Source: VAZQ01 sp963721005 (GTDB lineage Bacteria > Pseudomonadota > Alphaproteobacteria > Rhizobiales > Xanthobacteraceae). Taken from it: DNA of 64,000 bases. This document shows, one piece after another, positions 9,268 to 17,389 of this stretch. Each line of letters opens with the position of its first letter. Position 1 is the first letter of the stretch. The position numbers and the translations under genes were made by a program. Below the pieces are notes generated by a model. That model was not told the DNA's origin. It ran no database searches and was given only the letters and a program-made list of their open reading frames with translations. Location of the stretch: assembly GCA_963721005.1 (NCBI GenBank), contig CAVRHR010000004.1, positions 248,001 through 312,000 on the forward strand. Reading direction: 5' to 3'.

Positions 9268-9377
9268 TAGTGAGTGGTGAATGGGGAGTAGTGAGGAGGG
9301 CCGCCCGGACCATCCACGGACGACTACTCACTACTCCCTACTCGCTAACTTACCATTCGCCCTTCGCTACTCGACGC
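9268..9377. repeat. Degenerate 7-bp tandem repeats forming an inverted repeat
   Basis: Heptamer-like units (AGTGAGT, GGTGAAT, GGGGAGT, AGTGAGG) face a mirrored set (ACTACTC, ACTACTC, CCTACTC, ...). Perfect 12-bp arms at 9284-9295 and 9327-9338 enclose a 31-base loop. It lies in the divergent trpS/pfkB intergenic region, close to both starts. Confidence 0.7.
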
Positions 9378-9467
9378 TCTGCCGCATCGCAAGTCCGGCG
9401 ATTGCCTCCTTGGATTCGACCGCTATAGTGCGCGCGATCCTGCTTCTGTTCACCCGACCGAGCCCCC

Positions 9468-10469
9468 ATGAACATGCTTCGCACCGACGTTATCGGCATT
9501 GGCAATGCCATTGTCGACGTGATCGCGCGCACCGAGGACGATTTCCTGGTCCGCCATGGCATGCGCAAGGGCACCATGGCGCTGATCGACGAGGCCCGGG
9601 CCGGCGCGATCTACGACGCCATGGGGCCGGCGGTCGAGATATCCGGCGGCTCGGCCGCCAACACCATCGTGGGAGTGGCGAGCCTGGGGGCACGCGCCGC
9701 CTTCGTGGGCAAGGTCAAGGGCGATCCGCTGGGCGGCGTATTCGCCCACGACATCGGCGCCGCAGGCGTCGACTTTGCGACGCCGCCGGCGGCCGGCGGG
9801 CCCTCGACCGGGCGCTGCTATGTGCTGGTGACGCCCGACGGCGAGCGCACCATGAACACCTATCTGGGCGCCGCCCAGGAGCTTTATCCGGGCGACATCG
9901 ACGCCGATGCGATCGCGGGCGCCGGCATCACTTACCTGGAAGGCTATTTGTGGGACCCCCCGCATGCCAAGGAGGCCTTCCTCAAGGCGGCCAAGATCGC
10001 GCATGGGGCGCAGCGCTGGGTCGCGTTGACCCTCTCGGACGTCTTCTGCGTCGATCGCCACCGCGCCGAGTTCCTGGATCTCATCCGCACCGGCGCGGTC
10101 GATCTGGTGTTCGCCAACGAGCGCGAGCTGCACAGCCTTTACGAGACTGCCGACTTCGACGCCGCCGTCAAGGCGCTGCGGCTGGATGCGCGGCTGGCCG
10201 TGATCACGCGCAGCGAGAAGGGCTGCCTGGTGGTGACGCGCGAGGAGACCGATGCGGTCGCGGCCATTCCGGTCGAGCGCGTGGTGGACGCGACCGGCGC
10301 CGGCGATCTGTTTGCGGCCGGCTTTCTGGTCGGCTTGGCGCGCGAAACCGATTACCGCACGGCGGCGCGGCTCGGCGCGCTGGCGGCTGCCGAGGTGATC
10401 GGGCATCTGGGGGCCCGGCCCGAGACCTCACTCAAGGCGCTGGCCGAGGAAAACGGCCTCGGGCTCTGA
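9468..10469 (+). CDS. PfkB-family sugar/adenosine kinase
   Basis: Ribokinase-fold kinase, 333 residues. It opens with DVIGIGNAIVDVIAR and has the substrate motif GGSAANTIVGVASLGARAAFVGKV (PfkB signature 1, about 58-82). The C-terminal signature DATGAGDLFAAGFL (about 274-287) holds the anion hole and the catalytic Asp. In Rhizobiales the closest named relatives are adenosine kinases, but sugar specificity cannot be read from the sequence. Two nearby ATGs (9468 and 9474) are possible starts. Divergent from trpS. Confidence 0.9.
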   Translation: MNMLRTDVIGIGNAIVDVIARTEDDFLVRHGMRKGTMALIDEARAGAIYDAMGPAVEISGGSAANTIVGVASLGARAAFVGKVKGDPLGGVFAHDIGAAGVDFATPPAAGGPSTGRCYVLVTPDGERTMNTYLGAAQELYPGDIDADAIAGAGITYLEGYLWDPPHAKEAFLKAAKIAHGAQRWVALTLSDVFCVDRHRAEFLDLIRTGAVDLVFANERELHSLYETADFDAAVKALRLDARLAVITRSEKGCLVVTREETDAVAAIPVERVVDATGAGDLFAAGFLVGLARETDYRTAARLGALAAAEVIGHLGARPETSLKALAEENGLGL

Positions 10470-10627
10470 AGCGCGGGGCCGGGACTATCCGGTCCCGGGC
10501 AGATTCAGGGCCGTTTCGGCCGTCCACATCCGTTCACAGGCCGTCTTGCCGGCGCCGCGCCTTCGTCACGGAATTGGCACGTCTGGCATGCATATTTGTC
10601 GCGTCTGTTGCGTGCGAGGAGGCGTCA

Positions 10628-10837
10628 ATGCGTGGCGACGGGATCCGTCTGCCGAGCCGGTTTCCGGTCGGCACCCGCTATGTGATCGAGGGCCACGAGG
10701 GCCGTATCCGGTTGCGATATCTCGAGTTTCCCGATGGCCGCAAGGTCGATCTGCCGGCCGATCTGGCGGCCCGCACCAAATCCCGAAGCGCTGCCGGGCG
10801 GCGCCGAAACCCGCGGGCCCCAGGCCGAAAAAAATAA
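10628..10837 (+). CDS. Small basic protein of unknown function (69 aa)
   Basis: Strong AGGAGG ribosome site 7 bases before the ATG at 10628. The protein is short and basic: a compact beta-rich start (RFPVGTRYVIEGHEGRIRLR, then YLEFPDGRKVDLP) and an Arg/Lys/Pro tail. I recognise no domain. The ribosome site, a coherent hydrophobic/charged pattern and the terminator that follows at 10943 make it a believable gene. It may be conserved among relatives, from memory only. Confidence 0.65.
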   Translation: MRGDGIRLPSRFPVGTRYVIEGHEGRIRLRYLEFPDGRKVDLPADLAARTKSRSAAGRRRNPRAPGRKK

Positions 10838-10942
10838 CGAAATAATTTTGGGCGGGCGGAACAGTCCTGGGCTTGGGGAATTGATCAGATGCGTCGGTTG
10901 GCGTGCCCCCCAGCCCCCCAACCCCTCACCCATCCGGCGTAG

Positions 10943-10976
10943 AGACCCTGGGCCGCCGGTTCCAGGGTCTTTTTTT
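10943..10976 (+). terminator. Rho-independent terminator
   Basis: Perfect 9-bp stem AGACCCTGG / CCAGGGTCT (10943-10951, 10962-10970) with a 10-base loop, followed by a run of T to 10976. Oriented for plus-strand transcripts from the 69-residue gene or the kinase gene. It keeps them from running into convergent proB. Confidence 0.9.
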
Positions 10977-10993
10977 GGCCGCCGCGCGGCGGC

Positions 10994-12118
10994 CTAATTC
11001 CGGCCCACCACCAGGTGGTCGCGGTGCACCATCTCGGTGCGGCCCTCGAATCCCAGGATCAAGAGAATATCCCCCGATGAGCGGCCCTTGATCCGCTCCG
11101 CGTCCTCGGCGTCATAGGCCACCAGGCCGCGGCCGATCTCGTCGCCGTCGGGGCCGCGGATGATCACCGCATCGCCGCGGGCGAATTGGCCGTCGACCCG
11201 GATCACCCCGGCCGGCAACAGGCTCTTGCCGCGGCGTAGCGCCGCCACCGCGCCGGTGTCGATGACCAAAACGCCCTTGGGCTCGAGCGAGCCCGAGATC
11301 CACTTCTTGCGTGCAGCCACCGGATTGCCAGGGGTGAGGAACCAGGTGCAGGGCGCCCCGCGGGCAATCGCATCCAGCGCATGGGGAACGCGGCCTGAGG
11401 CGATCACCATATGGGTGCCGGCCCGGGTCGCGATCTTGCCGGCCTCGATCTTGGTCTGCATCCCGCCGCGCGAAAGCTCCGAGCCGGCCGCGCCCGCCAT
11501 GGCCTCGATCTCGGGGGTGATCTGGCTCACCAGCGGAATGAGCGTAGCCTGCGCATTCTCGCCCGGCGGCGCGTCGTAGAGACCGTCGACATCGGACAGC
11601 AGCACCAGGAGGTCGGCGCCCGCCATGGTGGCGACCCGGGCGGCGAGCCGGTCGTTGTCGCCGTAGCGGATTTCGTTGGTGGCCACCGTGTCGTTCTCGT
11701 TGATCACCGGCACCGCGCGCCATTCCAGCAGCCGCTCGATGGTCGAGCGGGCGTTGAGATAGCGCCGCCGCTCCTCGGTGTCCTGCAGGGTGACCAGCAC
11801 CTGGCCGGCCGTGATGCCGTGGCGCGAGAGGCTCTCGGCCCAGATGCGGGCGAGCGCGATCTGGCCGACCGCGGCGGCGGCTTGGCTGTCCTCGAGCTTG
11901 AGCAGGCCGGGCGGCAGCCGCAGCACCGAGCGTCCGAGCGCAATGGCGCCCGAGGAGACCACCAGCACGTCGCGCTTGCCGGCGTGCAGGGCGGCGATGT
12001 CCTGCGCCAGCGACGCCAGCCATTCCTCCTTCACCCGCCCGGCCGCCGCATCGACCAGGAGCGAGGAGCCGACCTTCACCACGATGCGGCGAAAGTCGCC
12101 CAACACCGGGGCCGTCAT
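10994..12118 (-). CDS. proB: Glutamate 5-kinase
   Basis: First enzyme of proline biosynthesis (ATP + glutamate to gamma-glutamyl phosphate). 374 residues: an amino-acid-kinase domain (VVKVGSSLLVD near the start; VINENDTVATNEIRYGDNDRLAA; LLSDVDGLYDAPP) and a C-terminal PUA domain (about 280-370). Its ATG overlaps the obgE stop. The usual next gene, proA, is not here: downstream is a convergent small gene with its own terminator. Confidence 0.96.
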   Translation of the reverse strand: MTAPVLGDFRRIVVKVGSSLLVDAAAGRVKEEWLASLAQDIAALHAGKRDVLVVSSGAIALGRSVLRLPPGLLKLEDSQAAAAVGQIALARIWAESLSRHGITAGQVLVTLQDTEERRRYLNARSTIERLLEWRAVPVINENDTVATNEIRYGDNDRLAARVATMAGADLLVLLSDVDGLYDAPPGENAQATLIPLVSQITPEIEAMAGAAGSELSRGGMQTKIEAGKIATRAGTHMVIASGRVPHALDAIARGAPCTWFLTPGNPVAARKKWISGSLEPKGVLVIDTGAVAALRRGKSLLPAGVIRVDGQFARGDAVIIRGPDGDEIGRGLVAYDAEDAERIKGRSSGDILLILGFEGRTEMVHRDHLVVGRN

Positions 12119-13155
12119 GGCTGCCAGGCCGGTTCGGGGACGCCCGCGCGCGGTTGAACGGTCCCGCGCGCCTGGTCGATGGTGCGAAGCAGCGCCCGCA
12201 GCACCTCCGGCACGCCCTCGCCGGTCGCGGCCGAGATCAGGAGCGGTGTGGTCTTGGCGGCACGCTTCAAGCGCGCGAGCTGGCGCTTGATCTCCTCCAC
12301 CGAAACGGCATCCACCTTGTTGAGCGCCACGATCTCGGGCTTCTCGGTGAGACCGTGACCGTAGGCATCGAGCTCGGCCCGCACCGTCTTGTAGGCGGTG
12401 CCGGCGTGCTCCGCGGTGCCGTCGACCACATGCAGGAGCACGCGGCAGCGCTCCACATGGCCGAGAAAACGGTCGCCCAGGCCGGACCCCAGATGCGCTC
12501 CCTCGATCAGGCCCGGGATGTCGGCCAGCACGAATTCGCGCCCATCGACGCTGACCACGCCGAGCTGCGGGTTGAGGGTGGTGAACGGATAGTCGGCGAT
12601 CTTGGGCTTGGCAGCGCTCACCGCCCCCAGAAAGGTGGATTTGCCCGCGTTGGGCAGGCCGACGATGCCGGCATCGGCGATCAGCTTGAGCCGCAGCCGG
12701 ATGATGCGCTCCTGGCCGGGCTGGCCCGGATTGGCGTTGCGCGGCGCCCGGTTGGTGGACGACTTGAACCGCGCATTGCCGAAGCCGCCGTTGCCGCCGT
12801 GGGCGAGCTCGGCGCGTTGCCCCACCGCGGTGAGGTCGGCCAGCAGGGTCTCGCCGTCCTCCTCGTAAATCTGCGTTCCGGCCGGCACCTTGAGGATCAC
12901 GTCGTCGGAGCCGGCGCCGTGGCGGTCCTTGCCCATCCCGCCGCGTCCGGGCTTGGCCTTGAAATGCTGCTGGTAGCGGTAGTCGATGAGGGTATTGAGG
13001 CCGTCGACCGCGACCGCGATCACGTCGCCGCCCTTGCCGCCGTCGCCGCCGCTCGGGCCCCCGAACTCGATGTATTTCTCGCGCCGGAACGCCACGCAGC
13101 CGTTCCCGCCGTCGCCGGAGCGAATGTAAATCTTGGCTTCGTCGAGGAATTTCAT
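12115..13155 (-). CDS. obgE: GTPase ObgE/CgtA
   Basis: Essential GTPase in 50S ribosome assembly and stress control. 346 residues. The Gly-rich Obg fold occupies about 1-158 (GGDGGNGCVAFRREKYIEFGG). The G domain has G1 GLPNAGKSTF, G3 DIPGLIEGAHLGSGLGDRFL and G4 NKVD; G5 lies in ISAATGEGV. The C-terminus is short, as in many proteobacteria. Order obgE-proB is conserved, but rplU-rpmA, normally just upstream, are about 16 kb away. Confidence 0.97.
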   Translation of the reverse strand: MKFLDEAKIYIRSGDGGNGCVAFRREKYIEFGGPSGGDGGKGGDVIAVAVDGLNTLIDYRYQQHFKAKPGRGGMGKDRHGAGSDDVILKVPAGTQIYEEDGETLLADLTAVGQRAELAHGGNGGFGNARFKSSTNRAPRNANPGQPGQERIIRLRLKLIADAGIVGLPNAGKSTFLGAVSAAKPKIADYPFTTLNPQLGVVSVDGREFVLADIPGLIEGAHLGSGLGDRFLGHVERCRVLLHVVDGTAEHAGTAYKTVRAELDAYGHGLTEKPEIVALNKVDAVSVEEIKRQLARLKRAAKTTPLLISAATGEGVPEVLRALLRTIDQARGTVQPRAGVPEPAWQP

Positions 13156-13268
13156 CGGATTTTCTTCGGATTTCCTAGGGCTTCCTTAAATCATGCCAGC
13201 CCGGGAATAAACAGCGGCTTCGTCCGATCTAGTGGTTGGAGCAACCAAATCCAACCGGGAGAGCCGCG

Positions 13269-14222
13269 ATGACATCCAAGAACGACACCTCCATTAACCG
13301 CGATGGCGAGGGCTTGAGCCGGCGCAAGGTGCTGGAATGCATGACCTGGGCCGGGACCGGCGTCTTGTGGACAGTCGCGGGCGGCGTGCCGCGCTCGCTC
13401 GGCCTGGTCGGCGAGGCGCATGCGCAGGCGGCGGGTGCTCTCACCTTCCTGCAGATCAGCGACAGCCATGTGGGCTTCGACAAGCCGGCCAATCCCAACG
13501 CGCTCGGCACGCTGGAGGAGGCGATCAACAAGGTCAGGGCGCTCCCGGTGAAGCCTTCGTTCATGATCCACACCGGCGACATCACCCATCTGTCGAAAGT
13601 CTCCGAGTTCGACGACGCCGAGCGCATCATCTCGCAGGCCCGCCTCGACGTGCATTACGTGCCGGGCGAGCACGACGTCATCGACGAGGGCGTCAAGCTC
13701 TACGGGGAGCGCTATGGCCGCGGCACCAAGGGGGCGGGCTGGTACAGCTTCGACGCCGCCGGGGTGCATTTCGTCGGCCTCGTCAATGTGGTCGATCTCA
13801 AGGCCGGCGGGCTCGGCAATCTCGGCAACGACCAGCTCGCATGGCTCGATGACGACCTGAAGGCCCGCTCCGCCTCGACCCCGATCGTGGTGTTCGCCCA
13901 TATCCCGCTCTGGGTGGTCTATCCGCAGTGGGGCTGGGGCACCGACGACGGCGAGCGCGTGCTCGGCATGCTCAAGCGTTTCGGCTCGGTGACCGTGCTC
14001 AACGGCCACATCCACCAGATCATCCAGAAGGTCGAAGGCAACGTGACCTTCCACACCGCCCGCTCGACCGCCTTTCCGCAGCCGGCGCCCGGGTCCGCCC
14101 CCGCGCCCGGCCCCATGAAGGTCGACGACGACAAGCTGCGCACGGTGCTGGGCATCGCCAGCATCAATTTCATGCCCGGCCAGCAGCGTCTCGCCATCGT
14201 CGACACGCCGCTCAAGGCCTGA
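13269..14222 (+). CDS. Tat-exported metallophosphoesterase
   Basis: 317 residues. A twin-arginine type signal (LSRRKVLECMTWAGTGVLW) is followed by a calcineurin-like fold. Metal motifs are visible in order: ISDSHVG (DxH), HTGDITH (GD), PGEHD (GNHD variant with Glu), FAHIPLW and NGHIHQ. I chose ATG 13269, with GGGAG 6 bases upstream, over the upstream in-frame 13236. First gene of a plus-strand group with a cupredoxin and an ECF sigma/anti-sigma pair. Substrate unknown; folding before export fits a metal cofactor loaded in the cytoplasm (inference). Confidence 0.88.
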   Translation: MTSKNDTSINRDGEGLSRRKVLECMTWAGTGVLWTVAGGVPRSLGLVGEAHAQAAGALTFLQISDSHVGFDKPANPNALGTLEEAINKVRALPVKPSFMIHTGDITHLSKVSEFDDAERIISQARLDVHYVPGEHDVIDEGVKLYGERYGRGTKGAGWYSFDAAGVHFVGLVNVVDLKAGGLGNLGNDQLAWLDDDLKARSASTPIVVFAHIPLWVVYPQWGWGTDDGERVLGMLKRFGSVTVLNGHIHQIIQKVEGNVTFHTARSTAFPQPAPGSAPAPGPMKVDDDKLRTVLGIASINFMPGQQRLAIVDTPLKA

Positions 14223-14284
14223 GTCGCAGCGACCCAAACCAGAAAACCTGACAGCTCGATAAACCCGAACCGCGGAAGCAAACA

Positions 14285-14644
14285 ATGAACAAGTCTTTTC
14301 TGCGCCCGGCGATCCTCGCCGGCCTGCTGGCGCTCGCCCTGGCGGTCCCCCCCGCCGCCAGGGCGGAGCCGGCCGCCATGGAGGTGAAGATCGACAACTT
14401 CACTTTCGTGCCGCAACGCCTGACGATCAAACCCGGCACCACCGTCACCTGGGTCAACGAGGACGACATTCCCCATACGGTCGCGGCGACCGGCAAGGAG
14501 TTCCGCTCGAAGGTGCTGGACACCAACGACAAATTCTCGTTCACCTTCATGACAGTGGGCACCTTCGAATATTTTTGCTCCTTGCACCCGCACATGACCG
14601 GTACGATCGTGGTCGAGGGCACGGGGGGCGGTGCGGCCCCGTGA
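14285..14644 (+). CDS. Periplasmic cupredoxin (amicyanin/pseudoazurin-like)
   Basis: 119 residues: a signal peptide (about 1-27, ending ARA) and one type-1 copper domain. Copper ligand candidates are all present: His in DDIPHTV, then Cys-His-Met in YFCSLHPHMTG. It lies 62 bases after the metallophosphatase gene and 59 bases before the sigma factor gene. Probably a small electron carrier or copper sink in the periplasm; the redox partner is unknown. Confidence 0.9.
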   Translation: MNKSFLRPAILAGLLALALAVPPAARAEPAAMEVKIDNFTFVPQRLTIKPGTTVTWVNEDDIPHTVAATGKEFRSKVLDTNDKFSFTFMTVGTFEYFCSLHPHMTGTIVVEGTGGGAAP

Positions 14645-14703
14645 TCCAGGGCCGCCGTCGCCAATCCGGCCGCGTTCGCGGCCGGCGACCGGGAGAGGAA
14701 TTG

Positions 14704-15279
14704 ATGGCGGCAGGCGTCGATGACGCAGGCGCAGACGCGGACAAGGCGCGGCGTTTTCGTGACGCCGCGTTGCCGCATCTCGATGACGTCTACACGCTGG
14801 CCCGCTATCTCATGCGCAGCGCTGCCGATGCCGACGACGCCGTGCAGGAATGCTACCTGCGGGCGTTCCGGCATTTCGACGGGTTTCGCGGGCAGGCCAC
14901 CAAGCCCTGGTTGATGGCGATCCTGCGCAATGTGTGCCGCGCCGAGTTCGCGCGCCGCGCAGGCTCCGCCGGCGAGCCGGCCGAGCTTGCGGAGGATGCC
15001 CTGCCGCTGTGGCAGGAGCCCGAGAACTCGCCGGAGACCGCGATCCTGCGCCAGCGCGATTCCGCGACGGTGCGGGCGCTGGTCGAGGCGCTGCCGGCGC
15101 CGTTCCGCGAAGCGATCGTGCTGCGCGATATCAACGATCTCTCCTATCGGGAGATCGCCGAGGTGGTGGGTGCCCCGATCGGGACCGTGATGTCCCGCCT
15201 GGGGCGCGCGCGCGGCATGCTGCGCGAGGCCTGGCTCAAGTCGGAGCACGGGCCGCAATATGAGGAGCGGTCGACATGA
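14704..15279 (+). CDS. ECF-family RNA polymerase sigma factor
   Basis: 191 residues with sigma-70 region 2 (DADDAVQECYLRAFRHFDGF, about 40-60) and region 4 (PFREAIVLRDINDLSYREIA then GAPIGTVMSRLGRAR, about 133-170). No region 1 or 3, hence extracytoplasmic-function type. ATG 14704 has GGAGAGG upstream; upstream in-frame codons overlap the cupredoxin gene. The stop overlaps the anti-sigma start by 4 bases, so the two are translationally coupled. Likely controls this local group and perhaps itself (inference). Confidence 0.92.
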   Translation: MAAGVDDAGADADKARRFRDAALPHLDDVYTLARYLMRSAADADDAVQECYLRAFRHFDGFRGQATKPWLMAILRNVCRAEFARRAGSAGEPAELAEDALPLWQEPENSPETAILRQRDSATVRALVEALPAPFREAIVLRDINDLSYREIAEVVGAPIGTVMSRLGRARGMLREAWLKSEHGPQYEERST

Positions 15280-16061
15280 CCTGCGAAGAGACCCGCATCC
15301 TGGTGCATGCCCTCATCGACGGCGAGCTCGACGCGGGGCATGCCCACGAGGTGGAGACCCATCTGGCGAGCTGCCCGGCCTGCGCGGCGCAGCTGCGCGA
15401 CTATCGGGTGATGCGCCGGACGCTGGCCGCACCGGCCCTGCGCCAGCAGGCGCCGGACGCGTTGCGCTCGCGCATCGAGTCCGCGCTGCCGGCGCCGGCG
15501 CTGCCGGCACGCGCCGCCCCGGCGCCGAGCCGCCGCAGCCTCCTCAAGGGCATGGCCATGGGCAGCATGCTCTCCGGTGCGCTCGCCGCCAGCCTGGCGG
15601 TGTTCTTGCTGCGCGGTCAGGAGGACCAGCGCATCCTGGGCGACGTGGTGTCGGCGCATCTGCGCTCGCTGCAGGGCGACCGCCTGATCGACGTGCAGTC
15701 GAGCGATCAGCACACCGTCAAGCCCTGGTTCAACGGCCGGCTCGACGTGGCGCCGCCGGTCGTCGACCTCACCGCGCAAGGCTTCACCCTGATCGGCGGC
15801 CGCCTCGACTACATCGACGGCCGCCCGGTCGCCGCTATCGTGTACAAGCGGCGCGCCCATGTGATCAATCTGTTCGTGGCGCCGGTCGGAACGTTGGTCG
15901 CCGGGCCGGAGCGGGGCGCCGGCATCGATCAGGTTCAGGGCTTCAACATCTGGCACTGGACCCGCGCCGATCTCGGCTTCTGGGCGGCGAGCGACATCAA
16001 TGCCGAGGAGCTGCAGGAGTTCGGCGATAAGCTCGAAGCCGCGATCCGCAACGGGGCGTGA
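15276..16061 (+). CDS. Membrane anti-sigma factor with zinc-finger (ZAS-like) domain
   Basis: 261 residues. The N-terminal cytoplasmic anti-sigma domain carries HEVETHLASCPACAAQL, the Hx3CxxC zinc signature (about 28-40). One membrane span follows around 92-112 (MAMGSMLSGALAASLAVFLL), then a periplasmic domain of about 145 residues with several Trp and His that could sense the signal. Coupled to the sigma factor gene by ATGA overlap. A partner holding the sigma factor inactive is the standard role. Confidence 0.88.
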   Translation: MTCEETRILVHALIDGELDAGHAHEVETHLASCPACAAQLRDYRVMRRTLAAPALRQQAPDALRSRIESALPAPALPARAAPAPSRRSLLKGMAMGSMLSGALAASLAVFLLRGQEDQRILGDVVSAHLRSLQGDRLIDVQSSDQHTVKPWFNGRLDVAPPVVDLTAQGFTLIGGRLDYIDGRPVAAIVYKRRAHVINLFVAPVGTLVAGPERGAGIDQVQGFNIWHWTRADLGFWAASDINAEELQEFGDKLEAAIRNGA

Positions 16062-16093
16062 GCCCGCGTGCGGGTGCCTTCAAGAAGAAGTCC

Positions 16094-16253
16094 GTAGGGT
16101 GGGCAACGCGCCATCGCCGCAGTCTTGATTGAAGCGGCACAGCGTGGCGGCGCGATGCCCACGCGTTCGGGTCTCGCAAGCAAACGCGTGGGCAAAATTG
16201 CGCAACGCCGGGTCGACACAATGCGCAGTGCCAGGCAATTTTGCCCACCCTAC
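16094..16253. repeat. 160-bp MITE-like nested inverted repeat
   Basis: Perfect 13-bp terminal inverted repeats GTAGGGTGGGCAA / TTGCCCACCCTAC at 16094-16106 and 16241-16253. Inside is a second perfect 12-bp pair TGCCCACGCGTT / AACGCGTGGGCA at 16156-16167 and 16183-16194. No coding capacity. It fills most of the gap between the convergent anti-sigma and DUF6644 genes. Confidence 0.85.
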
Positions 16254-16273
16254 GCAGACCAACGTGCGCGGCT

Positions 16274-16750
16274 TCAAGAAAACCCGATCCAGCGGCCGCC
16301 CCACGCCACCCCGAACCACAGGCATATGGATATCAGCCCGGTCAGTCGGCCGGGCAGCGGCCGCTCCGAGGCCACATCCGTCCGGGTCACTTGGCGGCGC
16401 AGTGTGAAGGTGAAGACCAGCGCCAGCAACAGCGACGTCATCTTCACCCAGAACGGGAAGCTGTAATAACACTTGATCGCTTCGGACAAGAACAACGGAA
16501 TGCCCGAGGCGAACATCAAGGTCAGGCTGCCGAGCAGAAAGGGCCGGGCGCCCGCGGCGAGCCGGGCGACCGGCTGTCGGCTCAGGCCCGCGCCCAGGAG
16601 ACGCAGGTCCACCAGCAGCACGGCGCCCGCCGTCAATCCCAAGCCGAGCAGATGGAAGGCCTCGATCACCGGAAACAACCAGGTCGATTCCCGGATGGTC
16701 TCGCCGATGCCGGTCGCGTAGCACCATTGGAAGAACGGCAGCAGGGACAT
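16274..16750 (-). CDS. DUF6644-type membrane protein, short paralog
   Basis: 158 residues with about four to five hydrophobic spans (25-50, 70-90, 100-117, 136-150). It aligns without gaps to the neighbouring 188-residue protein over most of its length: EAFHLLGL matches ESMHVWAL, DLRLLG is shared, and KM at 103-104 is in the same place. His33 is kept, but the paralog's His118 is Arg118 here. Its ATG overlaps the paralog's stop, so the pair is coupled and probably forms a heteromer (inference). Overall pattern recalls CopD-like four-helix membrane proteins. Confidence 0.78.
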   Translation of the reverse strand: MSLLPFFQWCYATGIGETIRESTWLFPVIEAFHLLGLGLTAGAVLLVDLRLLGAGLSRQPVARLAAGARPFLLGSLTLMFASGIPLFLSEAIKCYYSFPFWVKMTSLLLALVFTFTLRRQVTRTDVASERPLPGRLTGLISICLWFGVAWGGRWIGFS

Positions 16751-17316
16751 CAGGGCCCCGCTTCCGTGGCGGTGCAGCTGGTCAGGAAATTGATGATCCC
16801 GGGTTGCGGCTGCCGGTCGCAGTCGAACCAGTTGTAGGCGATCATCCGTCCCGAGAACAGAATGCCGATCCACAGCGCGAGCGACAGCGCGCCCGCGGTC
16901 CGGGCTGCGCGCGGCGGAACGGTGTCGGCATCCCAGCCGGCGACGTCGCGAAATATGCGCGAGTGGAAGATCAGCACGTTGAGGCCGGCCAGCACCAGCA
17001 GCAGCATCTTGGTCCGGAAGAAGATGTTCTGATAGGAGCGCAGCGGGATGGCGAAGAACAGGAGCGAGCCGCTGATGACCATGAGGACGAATCCCGCGAT
17101 GGTCCATGGCCGCAGGCGGCGAATGACCTCCGATACCGGCACGCTGCGCATGGTCCAGCCCAGCAGGCGCAGATCGAACATCACCGTCATGCCGAAGAAC
17201 AGGCTCAAGGCCCATACGTGCATGGATTCGATGATCGAATAGGCATATTGCGATTCGTGGAGGTCGACGCTCCACGGCACATCCGCCAGCCATTCGAAGA
17301 AACTCAGGGGCGACAT
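16750..17316 (-). CDS. DUF6644-type membrane protein, long paralog
   Basis: 188 residues. Hydrophobic spans at about 28-50, 70-92, 100-118 and 142-158. Two membrane histidines stand out, His33 (ESMHVWALSLFFG) and His118 (LNVLIFHSRIF). A C-terminal extension of about 30 residues with Trp/Asp/Cys (NWFDCDRQPQPG) is absent from the short paralog. Membrane His pairs of this kind are typical of heme b or copper sites, but no function is established for the family to my knowledge. Located 73 bases after the DUF6152 gene. Confidence 0.78.
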   Translation of the reverse strand: MSPLSFFEWLADVPWSVDLHESQYAYSIIESMHVWALSLFFGMTVMFDLRLLGWTMRSVPVSEVIRRLRPWTIAGFVLMVISGSLLFFAIPLRSYQNIFFRTKMLLLVLAGLNVLIFHSRIFRDVAGWDADTVPPRAARTAGALSLALWIGILFSGRMIAYNWFDCDRQPQPGIINFLTSCTATEAGP

Positions 17317-17389
17317 TCCGATCCCGTGGAAGCGCGATGCCGCGCGCGGACGTGCGCGGCATCGGATGATGCGCGATCTTCGGCTGGAT

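Noticed and set aside
10977..10994. Perfect palindrome GGCCGCCGCGCGGCGGCC as a proB terminator
   Set aside because: On the minus strand it is followed by A residues, not T; the T run belongs to the plus-strand terminator beside it.
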